DNA of 64,000 nucleotides, taken from assembly GCF_010120595.1 (NCBI RefSeq), contig NZ_CP038020.1, positions 1,426,001-1,490,000 of the forward strand. The letters are read 5' to 3'. The notes below the pieces were generated by a model. The model searched no databases and was not told the DNA's origin. It saw nothing but the letters and a program-made list of their open reading frames with translations. This DNA is from Streptococcus thermophilus (lineage in GTDB: Bacteria > Bacillota > Bacilli > Lactobacillales > Streptococcaceae). Positions within the stretch are counted from its first letter, which is position 1, and every line of letters starts with the position of its first letter. This document shows positions 58,085 through 64,000 of the stretch, one piece after another. Both the position numbers and the translations under genes were made by a program.

Positions 58085-58093
58085 ATCCCTTGG

Positions 58094-58122
58094 CACCTCG
58101 GAACCGCCTACGAAGGGAGGTG
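58094..58122 (+). promoter_or_regulatory. Shine-Dalgarno-sequestering helix of the toxin mRNA
   Basis: CACCTC (58094-58099) pairs with GAGGTG (58117-58122), which includes the GGGAGG ribosome site. In Fst systems a 5' helix of this kind delays toxin translation until the antisense RNA can act. Confidence 0.7.
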
Positions 58123-58125
58123 AGA

Positions 58126-58299
58126 TTGCCTATGATGGATTTACTATTCAAAACTATCATAGGCCCCATTGTGGTCAGTATTATCCTTCGTCTGGTAGAC
58201 AAATGGCTAAACAGGGATAGATACTGCTAAAAAAACCCGAGCTTATCTGGAAGTTAGCCCGAGGTCTTTTCTTGCCTATAATGTAGACTTACTATTCAA
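58126..58299 (+). repeat. Direct repeats shared by toxin start and antisense gene (DRa/DRb-like)
   Basis: TTGCCTAT occurs at 58126-58133 and 58272-58279; TTACTATTCAA at 58141-58151 and 58289-58299, in the same order and similar spacing. The first pair spans the toxin start codon, the second is transcribed into the antisense RNA, so the antisense RNA can base-pair to the toxin start region. Confidence 0.9.
58132..58230 (+). CDS. Fst-family type I toxin peptide
   Basis: A 32-residue peptide: MMDLLFKTIIGPIVVSIIL, then RLVDKWLNRDRYC. It has a short polar head, one transmembrane helix with the IIGPIVV core (Fst of pAD1 has VIAPIFVG at the same place) and a charged tail, the layout of the Fst/Ldr toxin superfamily that disturbs the membrane. 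GGGAGG at 58115-58120 serves ATG 58132 or 58135. It is surrounded by an SD-masking helix, direct repeats and a convergent antisense RNA. I find no other gene in 58000-58368. The assignment is by architecture and short similarity; no toxicity is proven. Confidence 0.85.
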   Translation: MMDLLFKTIIGPIVVSIILRLVDKWLNRDRYC

Positions 58300-58302
58300 T
58301 AC
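58229..58302 (-). ncRNA. Antisense antitoxin RNA (RNAII-like)
   Basis: On the minus strand a promoter at 58309-58337 should start transcription near 58302, and the RNA ends at a terminator: CTCGGGCT (58256-58263) pairs with AGCTCGGG (58236-58243), using two G-T pairs, followed by seven T at 58229-58235. Length about 70 bases. It contains the complement of the second repeat pair and so matches the toxin start. The terminator region overlaps the 3' end of the toxin mRNA, the usual convergent form. Confidence 0.75.
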
Positions 58303-58308
58303 AAGTGT

Positions 58309-58337
58309 ATTATGTCATAAAAGATTAGAATTGTCAA
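58309..58337 (-). promoter_or_regulatory. Promoter of the antisense RNA
   Basis: Minus strand TTGACA (58332-58337), 17-base spacer, CATAAT (58309-58314): much stronger than the toxin's own promoter, as expected for an antitoxin RNA. Confidence 0.8.
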
Positions 58338-58368
58338 GAAACTTGAAGATGTTCACTAAGTAGAGACC

Positions 58369-58557
58369 CTAGTCTTTAGTTTTGTCTTCTTCGTCTTTTT
58401 TATCATGATCAGTCTTATTTACGGCTGCTTTAAACTCGGCTAGCATTTTACCGATAGATTGACCGAGTTCTGGCAAGCGTTTAGGACCAAAGATGAGGAG
58501 GGCTCCTAGGACAATGATGATAAGTCCTGGAGCTCCGATATCACGTAGAATTCCCAT
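58369..58557 (-). CDS. tatA: Sec-independent translocase subunit TatA
   Basis: A 62-residue TatA: short N-terminal membrane helix (GAPGLIIIVLGALLIFG, residues 8-24), hinge FGPKRLPELGQSIG, amphipathic helix and a highly charged C-terminal tail (KKDEEDKTKD). It forms the pore for folded proteins with TatC. AGAAAGGAAATCTC precedes the ATG; the gene lies 12 bases after tatC. Last gene of the efe-tat cluster. Confidence 0.95.
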   Translation of the reverse strand: MGILRDIGAPGLIIIVLGALLIFGPKRLPELGQSIGKMLAEFKAAVNKTDHDKKDEEDKTKD

Positions 58558-58569
58558 GAGATTTCCTTT

Positions 58570-59298
58570 CTATTTATCTTTATATTTTCTTTGTTTACGT
58601 TTATAAATAAGCTTACTAAGAGTTAAGCTAACTTCATAAAGCAAGATTAAAGGAGCAGTCATGGCCAAGTCGCTAATAAAGTCAGCTGGTGTCAGAATCA
58701 CCGCCAAAACCAAGAGAACAAAGTAAGCATAGCGTCTATAGCGTGTCAAAAATACTGGTGTCAATATACCAATAGAGGTTAGGAAACTAACAACTACAGG
58801 AAATTCAAAGAGAACAGCCAAAGGCACTGTCGTATGCAGTAAGAAAGTAAGGTAGTTTTGTGCTGTAATTTGTGTATTAAAGAGTCCTTCACCTAGTTTC
58901 AAAAGCACTTCCAAGATAGCTGGACTCACAAAATAATAGCCAAAGGCCAAACCCAAAACAAAACAGACAAAAGTTGCTGGAATATAGGCAAAGATAGCAC
59001 GCGCTTCATTGTCCCTCAAACCTGGTTTCACAAACTGCCAAATCTGGTAGGTGGTAAAAGGCAAGGTGACCGTAAAAGCCATGAGACTGGCTAAGTTAAT
59101 ATAAATCCAGAGAACATCGTTAGGTCCTAGAACCAATAAGGACTTTTCAAATCCTCTGGTCAGATAAGCATAGATCTCCCCAGCAAACAACAAGGTAATA
59201 CAAAAAACTAGGAAAAAGCATAACACTACTGCAATGAATCGTCTCCGAAACTCCACTAGATGTTCAACAATGGTCATCTCATCTCTACTTCTTGCCAT
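58570..59298 (-). CDS. tatC: Sec-independent translocase subunit TatC
   Basis: A 242-residue TatC with six membrane spans; it reads the twin-arginine signal. Conserved HLVEFRRRF at the N terminus, PFTTYQIWQFVKPGL, and the FEFPVVVSFL segment are present. The start ATG 59298 overlaps the efeU stop by 14 bases; ATG 59277 (MTIVEHLVEF) is also possible. A minimal TatAC system is usual for Firmicutes; its obvious client is EfeB two genes upstream. Confidence 0.94.
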   Translation of the reverse strand: MARSRDEMTIVEHLVEFRRRFIAVVLCFFLVFCITLLFAGEIYAYLTRGFEKSLLVLGPNDVLWIYINLASLMAFTVTLPFTTYQIWQFVKPGLRDNEARAIFAYIPATFVCFVLGLAFGYYFVSPAILEVLLKLGEGLFNTQITAQNYLTFLLHTTVPLAVLFEFPVVVSFLTSIGILTPVFLTRYRRYAYFVLLVLAVILTPADFISDLAMTAPLILLYEVSLTLSKLIYKRKQRKYKDK

Positions 59299-60970
59299 GC
59301 TGCTTCACCGTCACAAAGGCAATTATAACAATAAAGATAAGTTGTGGTATCAAGACTTCCCAGCTTGGATAGATACCAGCACAATCAATGGTTGGGAAAC
59401 CACTAATCAAATGATTAGACATCATATTAGTCAACTGAAGGGCATGAATACTGACACCGAGCATCTTGAAGGCTAGAGCATAAATCAACCAAGTCAAAAT
59501 AAAGAAGATGCGGTGCGGTTTAATATAGTGACTAGCTTTAGTCATAGCTACAGCAATGATAACAAGAACTGCAATGGCTGAACCAATACCAATCAAAAAA
59601 TTAGCTGTCGTGATACGTGGGATAATACCAACATAGAAAAGAATAGTCTCGGCACCTTCACGGAAGACAGCCAAGAAACTGAGGGCAAACATGGATACAA
59701 AACTTCCAGTGGCTGTCACTGTTTTCATCTGATGGTCCATAAAGTCATTCCACTGTTTGACTGAAGACTTGCTGTGGAGCCAGATACCGATAAGAATCAT
59801 CATCGCAACTGCAAAGATACCAACGCCACCTTCAATAATTTCACGGTTAGCCCCTGAGGTCACAGCTGGAAAGACAACTTGTAAGACAACAGCGATTACT
59901 GCGCTGGCAAGAACACCAGCAATAGCTCCGCCATAAACCCATTTGAGTCCTTTACGCATCTTAGCTGCCTTAAGAGTTGTCACAAGGGCCATGACGATGA
60001 GGAGGGCTTCAACCCCTTCACGCAAGAGAATCAACATGGCATCAAAGGCATTATAAGAAGCGCTGGTATCGATAGCAGATAGGTCTGTAATCAAGGCTTG
60101 CATTTTGTCTCGATAAGCTTTTTCTTTTCCCTTTACCATGATAACAGGCGTTTCGCTCTCCACGCTCGCATAGAGGCTAGGGTTAGTCGTGCTCACGTCA
60201 TCTTCAATGGTTGGCCAGATAGTGATGAACTTCTTCATAGATGCCGCAGCCGTTTTTTCATCACCTGCTTGGAATTGACTTAGAGCCTTTTCCAAGAGTT
60301 TAATACCATCTTTTAGGGTTAAACTTGAGCTTGTACTATCAAGAGGAACACCCTTGATAAAGTCATCAATCCCACCCTTAAGATCATCATATGACGACTG
60401 GATGCTGGTGAAATCAGTAGGCTCCGTCTCAATACTGCTTCGCAAAAGTGAAATAGCCGTCTCAATCTTGCCGTAGTAGGCAGTACTATGGTCACGGACA
60501 ACAGCTTCATTTCGCGTCCAAGCATTATTCAATTCGCCGTAAGTTTTGCGGGTCTCAGCTAAGTCTTTAGCAGTAATGGCATCCTGTAAGTTCTTGAAAT
60601 AAGGATTGAAGTGGGTCTCAAGTTTTTCCTTTTCGGCATCCAAGTCAACAGGATTTTGCTCTTTCTCAAATTTAAGGAGGGCTGACGAGATAGAGGTTAG
60701 GTCCTCTTCTGTCACGTCACCATTAATATCAAGAGCCTTGCTAACTTTTTTACCAGCCTTGGAATCGTGATTTTCCTTTGTTTCGAAATCAGTCTTAATC
60801 TCAGCAACCAATTCCTTAGCTTTTGCTTGATCCTTGTTTTGAACAGCTGTTGTTGCATCTGTGATTTTGATATAGAGATCACTATAGGATTCAGCAGCTA
60901 CTGGATAGGTCCAGAATAAAGCTAGAAGCCCAAGCAAAACGAGGAGTTTATTCAAAGAGTGCTTGACCAA
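59285..60970 (-). CDS. efeU: Iron permease EfeU/FTR1 with N-terminal extracellular domain
   Basis: A 561-residue FTR1-family iron transporter. After a signal peptide (LLVLLGLLALFWTYPVAA) comes an extracellular helical domain of about 300 residues, then seven or so membrane spans bearing two REGxE iron motifs, LREGVEALLIV and FREGAETILFYVG. I place the start at TTG 60970: AAAGGAGG stands five bases before it, inside the end of efeB (24-base overlap), whereas the longer frame from 61039 lies wholly within efeB. It moves iron across the membrane, probably after oxidation or haem handling by EfeB. Confidence 0.92.
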   Translation of the reverse strand: MVKHSLNKLLVLLGLLALFWTYPVAAESYSDLYIKITDATTAVQNKDQAKAKELVAEIKTDFETKENHDSKAGKKVSKALDINGDVTEEDLTSISSALLKFEKEQNPVDLDAEKEKLETHFNPYFKNLQDAITAKDLAETRKTYGELNNAWTRNEAVVRDHSTAYYGKIETAISLLRSSIETEPTDFTSIQSSYDDLKGGIDDFIKGVPLDSTSSSLTLKDGIKLLEKALSQFQAGDEKTAAASMKKFITIWPTIEDDVSTTNPSLYASVESETPVIMVKGKEKAYRDKMQALITDLSAIDTSASYNAFDAMLILLREGVEALLIVMALVTTLKAAKMRKGLKWVYGGAIAGVLASAVIAVVLQVVFPAVTSGANREIIEGGVGIFAVAMMILIGIWLHSKSSVKQWNDFMDHQMKTVTATGSFVSMFALSFLAVFREGAETILFYVGIIPRITTANFLIGIGSAIAVLVIIAVAMTKASHYIKPHRIFFILTWLIYALAFKMLGVSIHALQLTNMMSNHLISGFPTIDCAGIYPSWEVLIPQLIFIVIIAFVTVKQHGKK

Positions 60971-62153
60971 GGTAGCCTCCTTTCTCCACGCCAGCAAAAC
61001 AAGCAAAGAGCCCGCTTCCGATATGGGTGATATACTCATTCATCTTGTCTACAGCTCCAAGATTGGTCTGTATTTTGACAAAACGGTCTGGGTCCTTCTG
61101 GTAGGCAATGAATATCAAACCTGCATCAAACTGACCCGTTCTTTCATCAATGCCATCTGAATAGGAATAGGAACGACGTAAGATAGGAAGATTTACTTCT
61201 TTGGCCAAACGCACATGGGAATCTACGGGAAGTTTAGATAAATCTACTTCATCAAACTCATCTTTCTTACCAAAAGGAGCGCCTGATTCCTTGTAACGAC
61301 CAAAGGTATTTTCCTGTTCCTGCAAATTGGTACGATCCCAAGTTTCCAAGTGCATCTGGACCAGGCGAAGAGCCATATAAGAACCACCCTTCATCCAATC
61401 CTTACTATCAGCCCAGACAACCTTGTCGAATTCCTTTTCCTTCGTTACATTAGCAGTTCCATCCTTGAAACCAAAGAGATTGCGAGGCGTTTCCTTACGG
61501 TCACCAATAGCTGCAAAACCTGACTTGCTCCACTTCATAGTGATTTTATTACGACCTTTGCGAATCAGATTGCGGACAGCATGGAAGGCTACTTGTTCAT
61601 CATCTGCACAGGCTTGAATGACGATATCTCCACCCGTATACTTGTCCTGCAACTGCTCCTTTGGAAATGGAGGTAAATCACGGAAGAGCTTAGGACGCTT
61701 GGATTCTAGGCCAAGCTTTTTAAGAAAATCAGCCGAAACTCCAAAAGTCAGGCTAAGGCGATAGGGATTGAGTCCCACGGTTTCGCCTGTATCCGTAGGA
61801 GGCAAGAGGGCATTAGAACCGTCTTTTTTGACTAACTCTCCTTCGACCAATTTACTACTATAATCGGTCCAGTCTTTAAAAAGCTGGATGACTTCTTTTT
61901 TATCGGTTGTATGAAGATCTAGCACCACCAAGTAGCAAGCCTTCTGCATGGGAGTCGTAATCCCAGCCTGGTGCTTACCAAAAAAGCTAATATCTTCATC
62001 CCCATCTAGGGCTTTTTTACTTGAACGATCCTGATTAGCAAAAAAAGCAGATGCACCAGAAAGACCAAGTGCAAGCCCAGCCCCTCCAATACCTGATTTT
62101 TTAAGAAATTCACGACGGTCCATTTTTTGGTCTAAAAATTTTTTATCAGTCAT
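60948..62153 (-). CDS. efeB: Tat-exported dye-decolorising peroxidase EfeB
   Basis: A 401-residue DyP-type haem peroxidase. The N terminus has a twin-arginine signal, DRREFLKKSGIGGAGLALG, matching the tatAC genes nearby. FGFKDGTAN is the DyP GxxDG motif with the catalytic Asp, and RRSYSYSDG near residue 330 carries the second-site Arg; an early His in QMHLETWDR-type context could be the haem ligand, though I could not confirm it. It is the middle gene of efeO-efeB-efeU. Role: deferrochelatase/peroxidase at the outer membrane face, supplying iron to EfeU. Confidence 0.92.
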   Translation of the reverse strand: MTDKKFLDQKMDRREFLKKSGIGGAGLALGLSGASAFFANQDRSSKKALDGDEDISFFGKHQAGITTPMQKACYLVVLDLHTTDKKEVIQLFKDWTDYSSKLVEGELVKKDGSNALLPPTDTGETVGLNPYRLSLTFGVSADFLKKLGLESKRPKLFRDLPPFPKEQLQDKYTGGDIVIQACADDEQVAFHAVRNLIRKGRNKITMKWSKSGFAAIGDRKETPRNLFGFKDGTANVTKEKEFDKVVWADSKDWMKGGSYMALRLVQMHLETWDRTNLQEQENTFGRYKESGAPFGKKDEFDEVDLSKLPVDSHVRLAKEVNLPILRRSYSYSDGIDERTGQFDAGLIFIAYQKDPDRFVKIQTNLGAVDKMNEYITHIGSGLFACFAGVEKGGYLGQALFE

Positions 62154-62158
62154 TTTTC

Positions 62159-63037
62159 TTATTTCCCATCTAGGATAACACCCATTTGTGATAATGGTTC
62201 ACCAAGTTTAGTTACAGCTTCGGCCAATTCCTTAGTATCTGCCTCACTCAAATCTGTATAAGACTTATAGTTTTTCTCATCAATCATGTGTTTGTCCAAA
62301 AGACCATTGACATTCTTGAATTCTGTTTCCAAAGTCTTAACAAGCTTAGCATCTTTCTTCTGGATCAATGGCTTGAAGAGTTCAAAGATTTTTTCTGCCC
62401 CTTCAATATTGGCACGGAAGTCGTAGAGGTCAGTGTGTGAGAAGACTTCTTCTTCACCTGTAATCTTTTGAGTGGCCACTTCGTTAAGAAGGTCTACTGC
62501 TCCTGTCAACATGATATCTGGAGTGACTTTAACAGTTGCGATTTTAGCCTTGAGTTCTTTAATATCGTTAACCAATTGATCTGCATAGGCATAGGCAGTT
62601 GTACCCTCTGTCGTGTTGTCTTGCCACATGATGCGTTCAATACGGTGGAACCCTAACCAGCCGTCTTCTGATTTATTTTCGTCCATGTAATCAACCAAAC
62701 GGTAGTCGATTTTCACGTCAGACTCACCAAAGCTTTCTGCAATTGGCTCTGAACGTTCGTAAGCCATACGGATCAATGGGTATTGCTTCCTGGCTTCTTC
62801 AAGATTTCCTGACTTGAGGGTCTCACTGAATCCTTCGGTATCTTTCAAAAGCTGATCGATTTCGCCTTCCACGAAAGTTTTGTAATCACTTGTGGCCTGC
62901 TTCAATAGCTTTTGCTCACTAGCTGTGAGTTTTGAGCTAGTTGAGCTTGAATGACTTGAATTGCCAGATTTGGCACAAGCCGTCAATAAAAGTCCTGATG
63001 CTAAAAGAATAACACCAAGTTTGCTAAGTTTTTTCAT
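62159..63037 (-). CDS. efeO: Iron-uptake lipoprotein EfeO/EfeM
   Basis: A 292-residue lipoprotein with lipobox LTAC (Cys21) and a serine-rich linker, then the M75 imelysin-like helical domain: IRMAYERSEPIAESFGE, GWLGFHRIERIMWQDN (the HxxE iron-binding motif in FHRIE) and LLDKHM. It has no cupredoxin N-terminal domain, so it is closer to EfeM. First gene of the operon, preceded by TAGGAGACATTC. It should hold iron at the cell surface for EfeB/EfeU. Confidence 0.93.
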   Translation of the reverse strand: MKKLSKLGVILLASGLLLTACAKSGNSSHSSSTSSKLTASEQKLLKQATSDYKTFVEGEIDQLLKDTEGFSETLKSGNLEEARKQYPLIRMAYERSEPIAESFGESDVKIDYRLVDYMDENKSEDGWLGFHRIERIMWQDNTTEGTTAYAYADQLVNDIKELKAKIATVKVTPDIMLTGAVDLLNEVATQKITGEEEVFSHTDLYDFRANIEGAEKIFELFKPLIQKKDAKLVKTLETEFKNVNGLLDKHMIDEKNYKSYTDLSEADTKELAEAVTKLGEPLSQMGVILDGK

Positions 63038-63104
63038 GAATGTCTCCTATTTTCAAGATAGTGTTCGACATTTGTCGTTATATATGTGAATCGTCGTTTT
63101 ATCA

Positions 63105-63133
63105 TTAATAATGAACGAACGATGGTAAGTCAA
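63105..63133 (-). promoter_or_regulatory. Promoter P2 of the efe-tat operon
   Basis: Minus-strand TTGACT (63128-63133), 17-base spacer, TATTAA (63105-63110). Its -35 touches the inverted repeat at 63133-63164. Confidence 0.65.
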
Positions 63134-63164
63134 TTATGATCTCTCGTATGTAAGAGAACATAAT
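63133..63164. promoter_or_regulatory. Long inverted repeat in the efe promoter, candidate metal-regulator site
   Basis: ATTATGATCTCTC and GAGAACATAAT face each other around GTATGTAA; the outer ATTATG / CATAAT and the CTCTC / GAGA parts pair. It lies between two promoter candidates of the efe operon, where a Fur/PerR- or MtsR-like repressor could act. The sequence is not the classical Fur box. Confidence 0.55.
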
Positions 63165-63166
63165 CT

Positions 63167-63195
63167 AAAATAACAGCAGAAACCAGCGCTGTCAA
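63167..63195 (-). promoter_or_regulatory. Promoter P1 of the efe-tat operon
   Basis: Minus-strand TTGACA (63190-63195), 17-base spacer, TATTTT (63167-63172), just upstream of the inverted repeat. Confidence 0.6.
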
Positions 63196-63249
63196 CGGTT
63201 TTAGGCTATTTAAGAACTATTCTAAAGAGCAGATAAAAATGATTCTAAA

Positions 63250-63280
63250 TAAAAGAAAAACAACAGGAAATAACCTGTTG
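63250..63280 (-). terminator. Terminator of the pullulanase gene
   Basis: CAACAGG / CCTGTTG perfect stem with loop AAATAA; on the minus strand TTTTTCTTTT follows. Confidence 0.85.
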
Positions 63281-63287
63281 CTACTTA

Positions 63288-64000
63288 TTATTTCGTACGA
63301 CGTTTTCTAAGGAAGCCTAGGCTAAGAATGCTTAGAAGACCTGCCAAAAAGAGTCCACGATTTGTCTTTTCACCAGTAGATGGCAGTTGCTTATCAGTTT
63401 GATGACTAGCTTCAGTTTTAGCCTAACCATTGTCACGATTAACAAGTTCAGCATCTCCAACAAGGTCCTCTTTACCTGAAGCCTTGGCAGTTGTTTTAGT
63501 TGCCTCAGTATCTTTTCCACCAAATGAATTGATCTTTTCTGAAGGCTGATCTACTGCCTCAGTTGGCATCTGAGCATTAGTCAAACGAATAAATTTCGCT
63601 GTTAATGGATCCAAGGTCAAGATGTGATTGTTGATTGCAACATCTGATAAGTCACTAATTCCAGATAGATTGACCTGATTTCCATCCGCCAAAACTATAT
63701 AGGATAGACCATTTGTAATCTTGCTCAAATCAAACTGACGAGACTTGCTATCAGCATTGACATAGACAAGGTAATGGTCACCATTGAAAGCAACAGTTTA
63801 GTATCTCAATACCAAATCTTCTTGAGTGACATTGTTCGTACCTGGAACTGTCAATAGCGTCACACGTGCATCCACATCTGCTTTTGATTTAAAGTTGAAA
63901 GCATCTGTAGTCTTACGTAGGGCGATTAAACCTTTGGCAAAGGCACGTGTTTTCGTATTTTCTGGGAATGACTTAGTATCAGTCGCCTTAGTACAGTCAA
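63288..64000 (-). pseudogene. Cell-wall-anchored pullulanase (SpuA/PulA type), C-terminal end with two nonsense codons
   Basis: The segment continues beyond the right edge. Read in one frame on the minus strand it gives AFNFKSKADVDARVTLLTVP, DLVLRY, stop, TVAFNGDHYLVYVNADSK, LSGISDLSDVAINNHI, a threonine/lysine-rich spacer, NRDNG, stop (63423-63425), AKTEASHQTDK and the sortase signal LPSTGEKTNRG with membrane segment and RKRRTK tail. This matches the end of streptococcal wall-anchored amylopullulanases that break alpha-glucans outside the cell. Two in-frame stops (the first near 63797) leave no anchored enzyme. It fits the loss of maltodextrin use at 52.8-56.6 kb. Confidence 0.82.

Noticed and set aside
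60971-61039. Extended N terminus of EfeU
   Set aside because: These codons lie inside efeB and precede the AAAGGAGG site; a signal peptide begins right after TTG 60970.

Overview
The window reads as a low-GC Firmicute chromosome of the Streptococcus salivarius group, most likely Streptococcus thermophilus. Pointers are a lactic-type PepN, a stand-alone XerS recombinase beside a difSL-type site, the pst-phoU and pyrKDb-pyrFE operons, an ISL3-family insertion sequence, and an unusually high load of recently broken genes, typical of a dairy-adapted genome. The species call is inference from gene content; no search was run.

Layout. 1-7.8 kb is a decayed stretch: an intact zinc alcohol dehydrogenase, nucleoside phosphorylase and HAD phosphatase sit among broken genes for an alpha/beta hydrolase, a siderophore-binding lipoprotein, a MATE exporter and unknown proteins. 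7.9-14.9 kb holds RqcH (FbpA/PavA family), a frameshifted TraX gene, a DJ-1 protein and two pyrimidine operons (pyrK-pyrDB and pyrF-pyrE), each with a consensus promoter and a PyrR-type attenuator leader. 14.9-21.5 kb is a graveyard: an amidase gene whose middle has been replaced by a segment carrying a di/tripeptide transporter, a broken amino-acid ABC transporter, an internally deleted LPXTG 5'-nucleotidase and an AraC regulator with two stop codons. 21.6-45 kb is mostly healthy housekeeping: mnmE, a glycine-riboswitch-controlled Na+/alanine-type symporter, pcrA, metY, tpx, an orphan HsdS-like half subunit, truB-ribF-spxA-UPF0223-IMPase-rsmF, pstSCAB1B2-phoU and pepN.

At 46.35 kb, just upstream of xerS, lies a 31-bp difSL-like site, so the window probably spans the replication terminus. 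Genes to its left (25-45 kb) are almost all on + and genes to its right almost all on -, as expected where two replichores meet. To the right, malQ and glgP remain intact under a promoter containing a MalR-type operator, while malR, the maltodextrin-binding lipoprotein, its permease (truncated by the ISL3 element) and a pullulanase are all broken: uptake is lost but cytoplasmic processing is kept.

Beyond the IS element is a compact, easily missed type I toxin-antitoxin locus of the Fst family: a 32-residue hydrophobic peptide, a Shine-Dalgarno-sequestering helix, a convergent antisense RNA with its own promoter and terminator, and direct repeats over the toxin start. It is followed by tatA-tatC-efeU-efeB-efeO, a Tat translocase linked to a Tat-dependent dye-decolorising peroxidase and iron uptake proteins, with tandem promoters around a long inverted repeat. 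The window ends inside the broken, cell-wall-anchored pullulanase gene.
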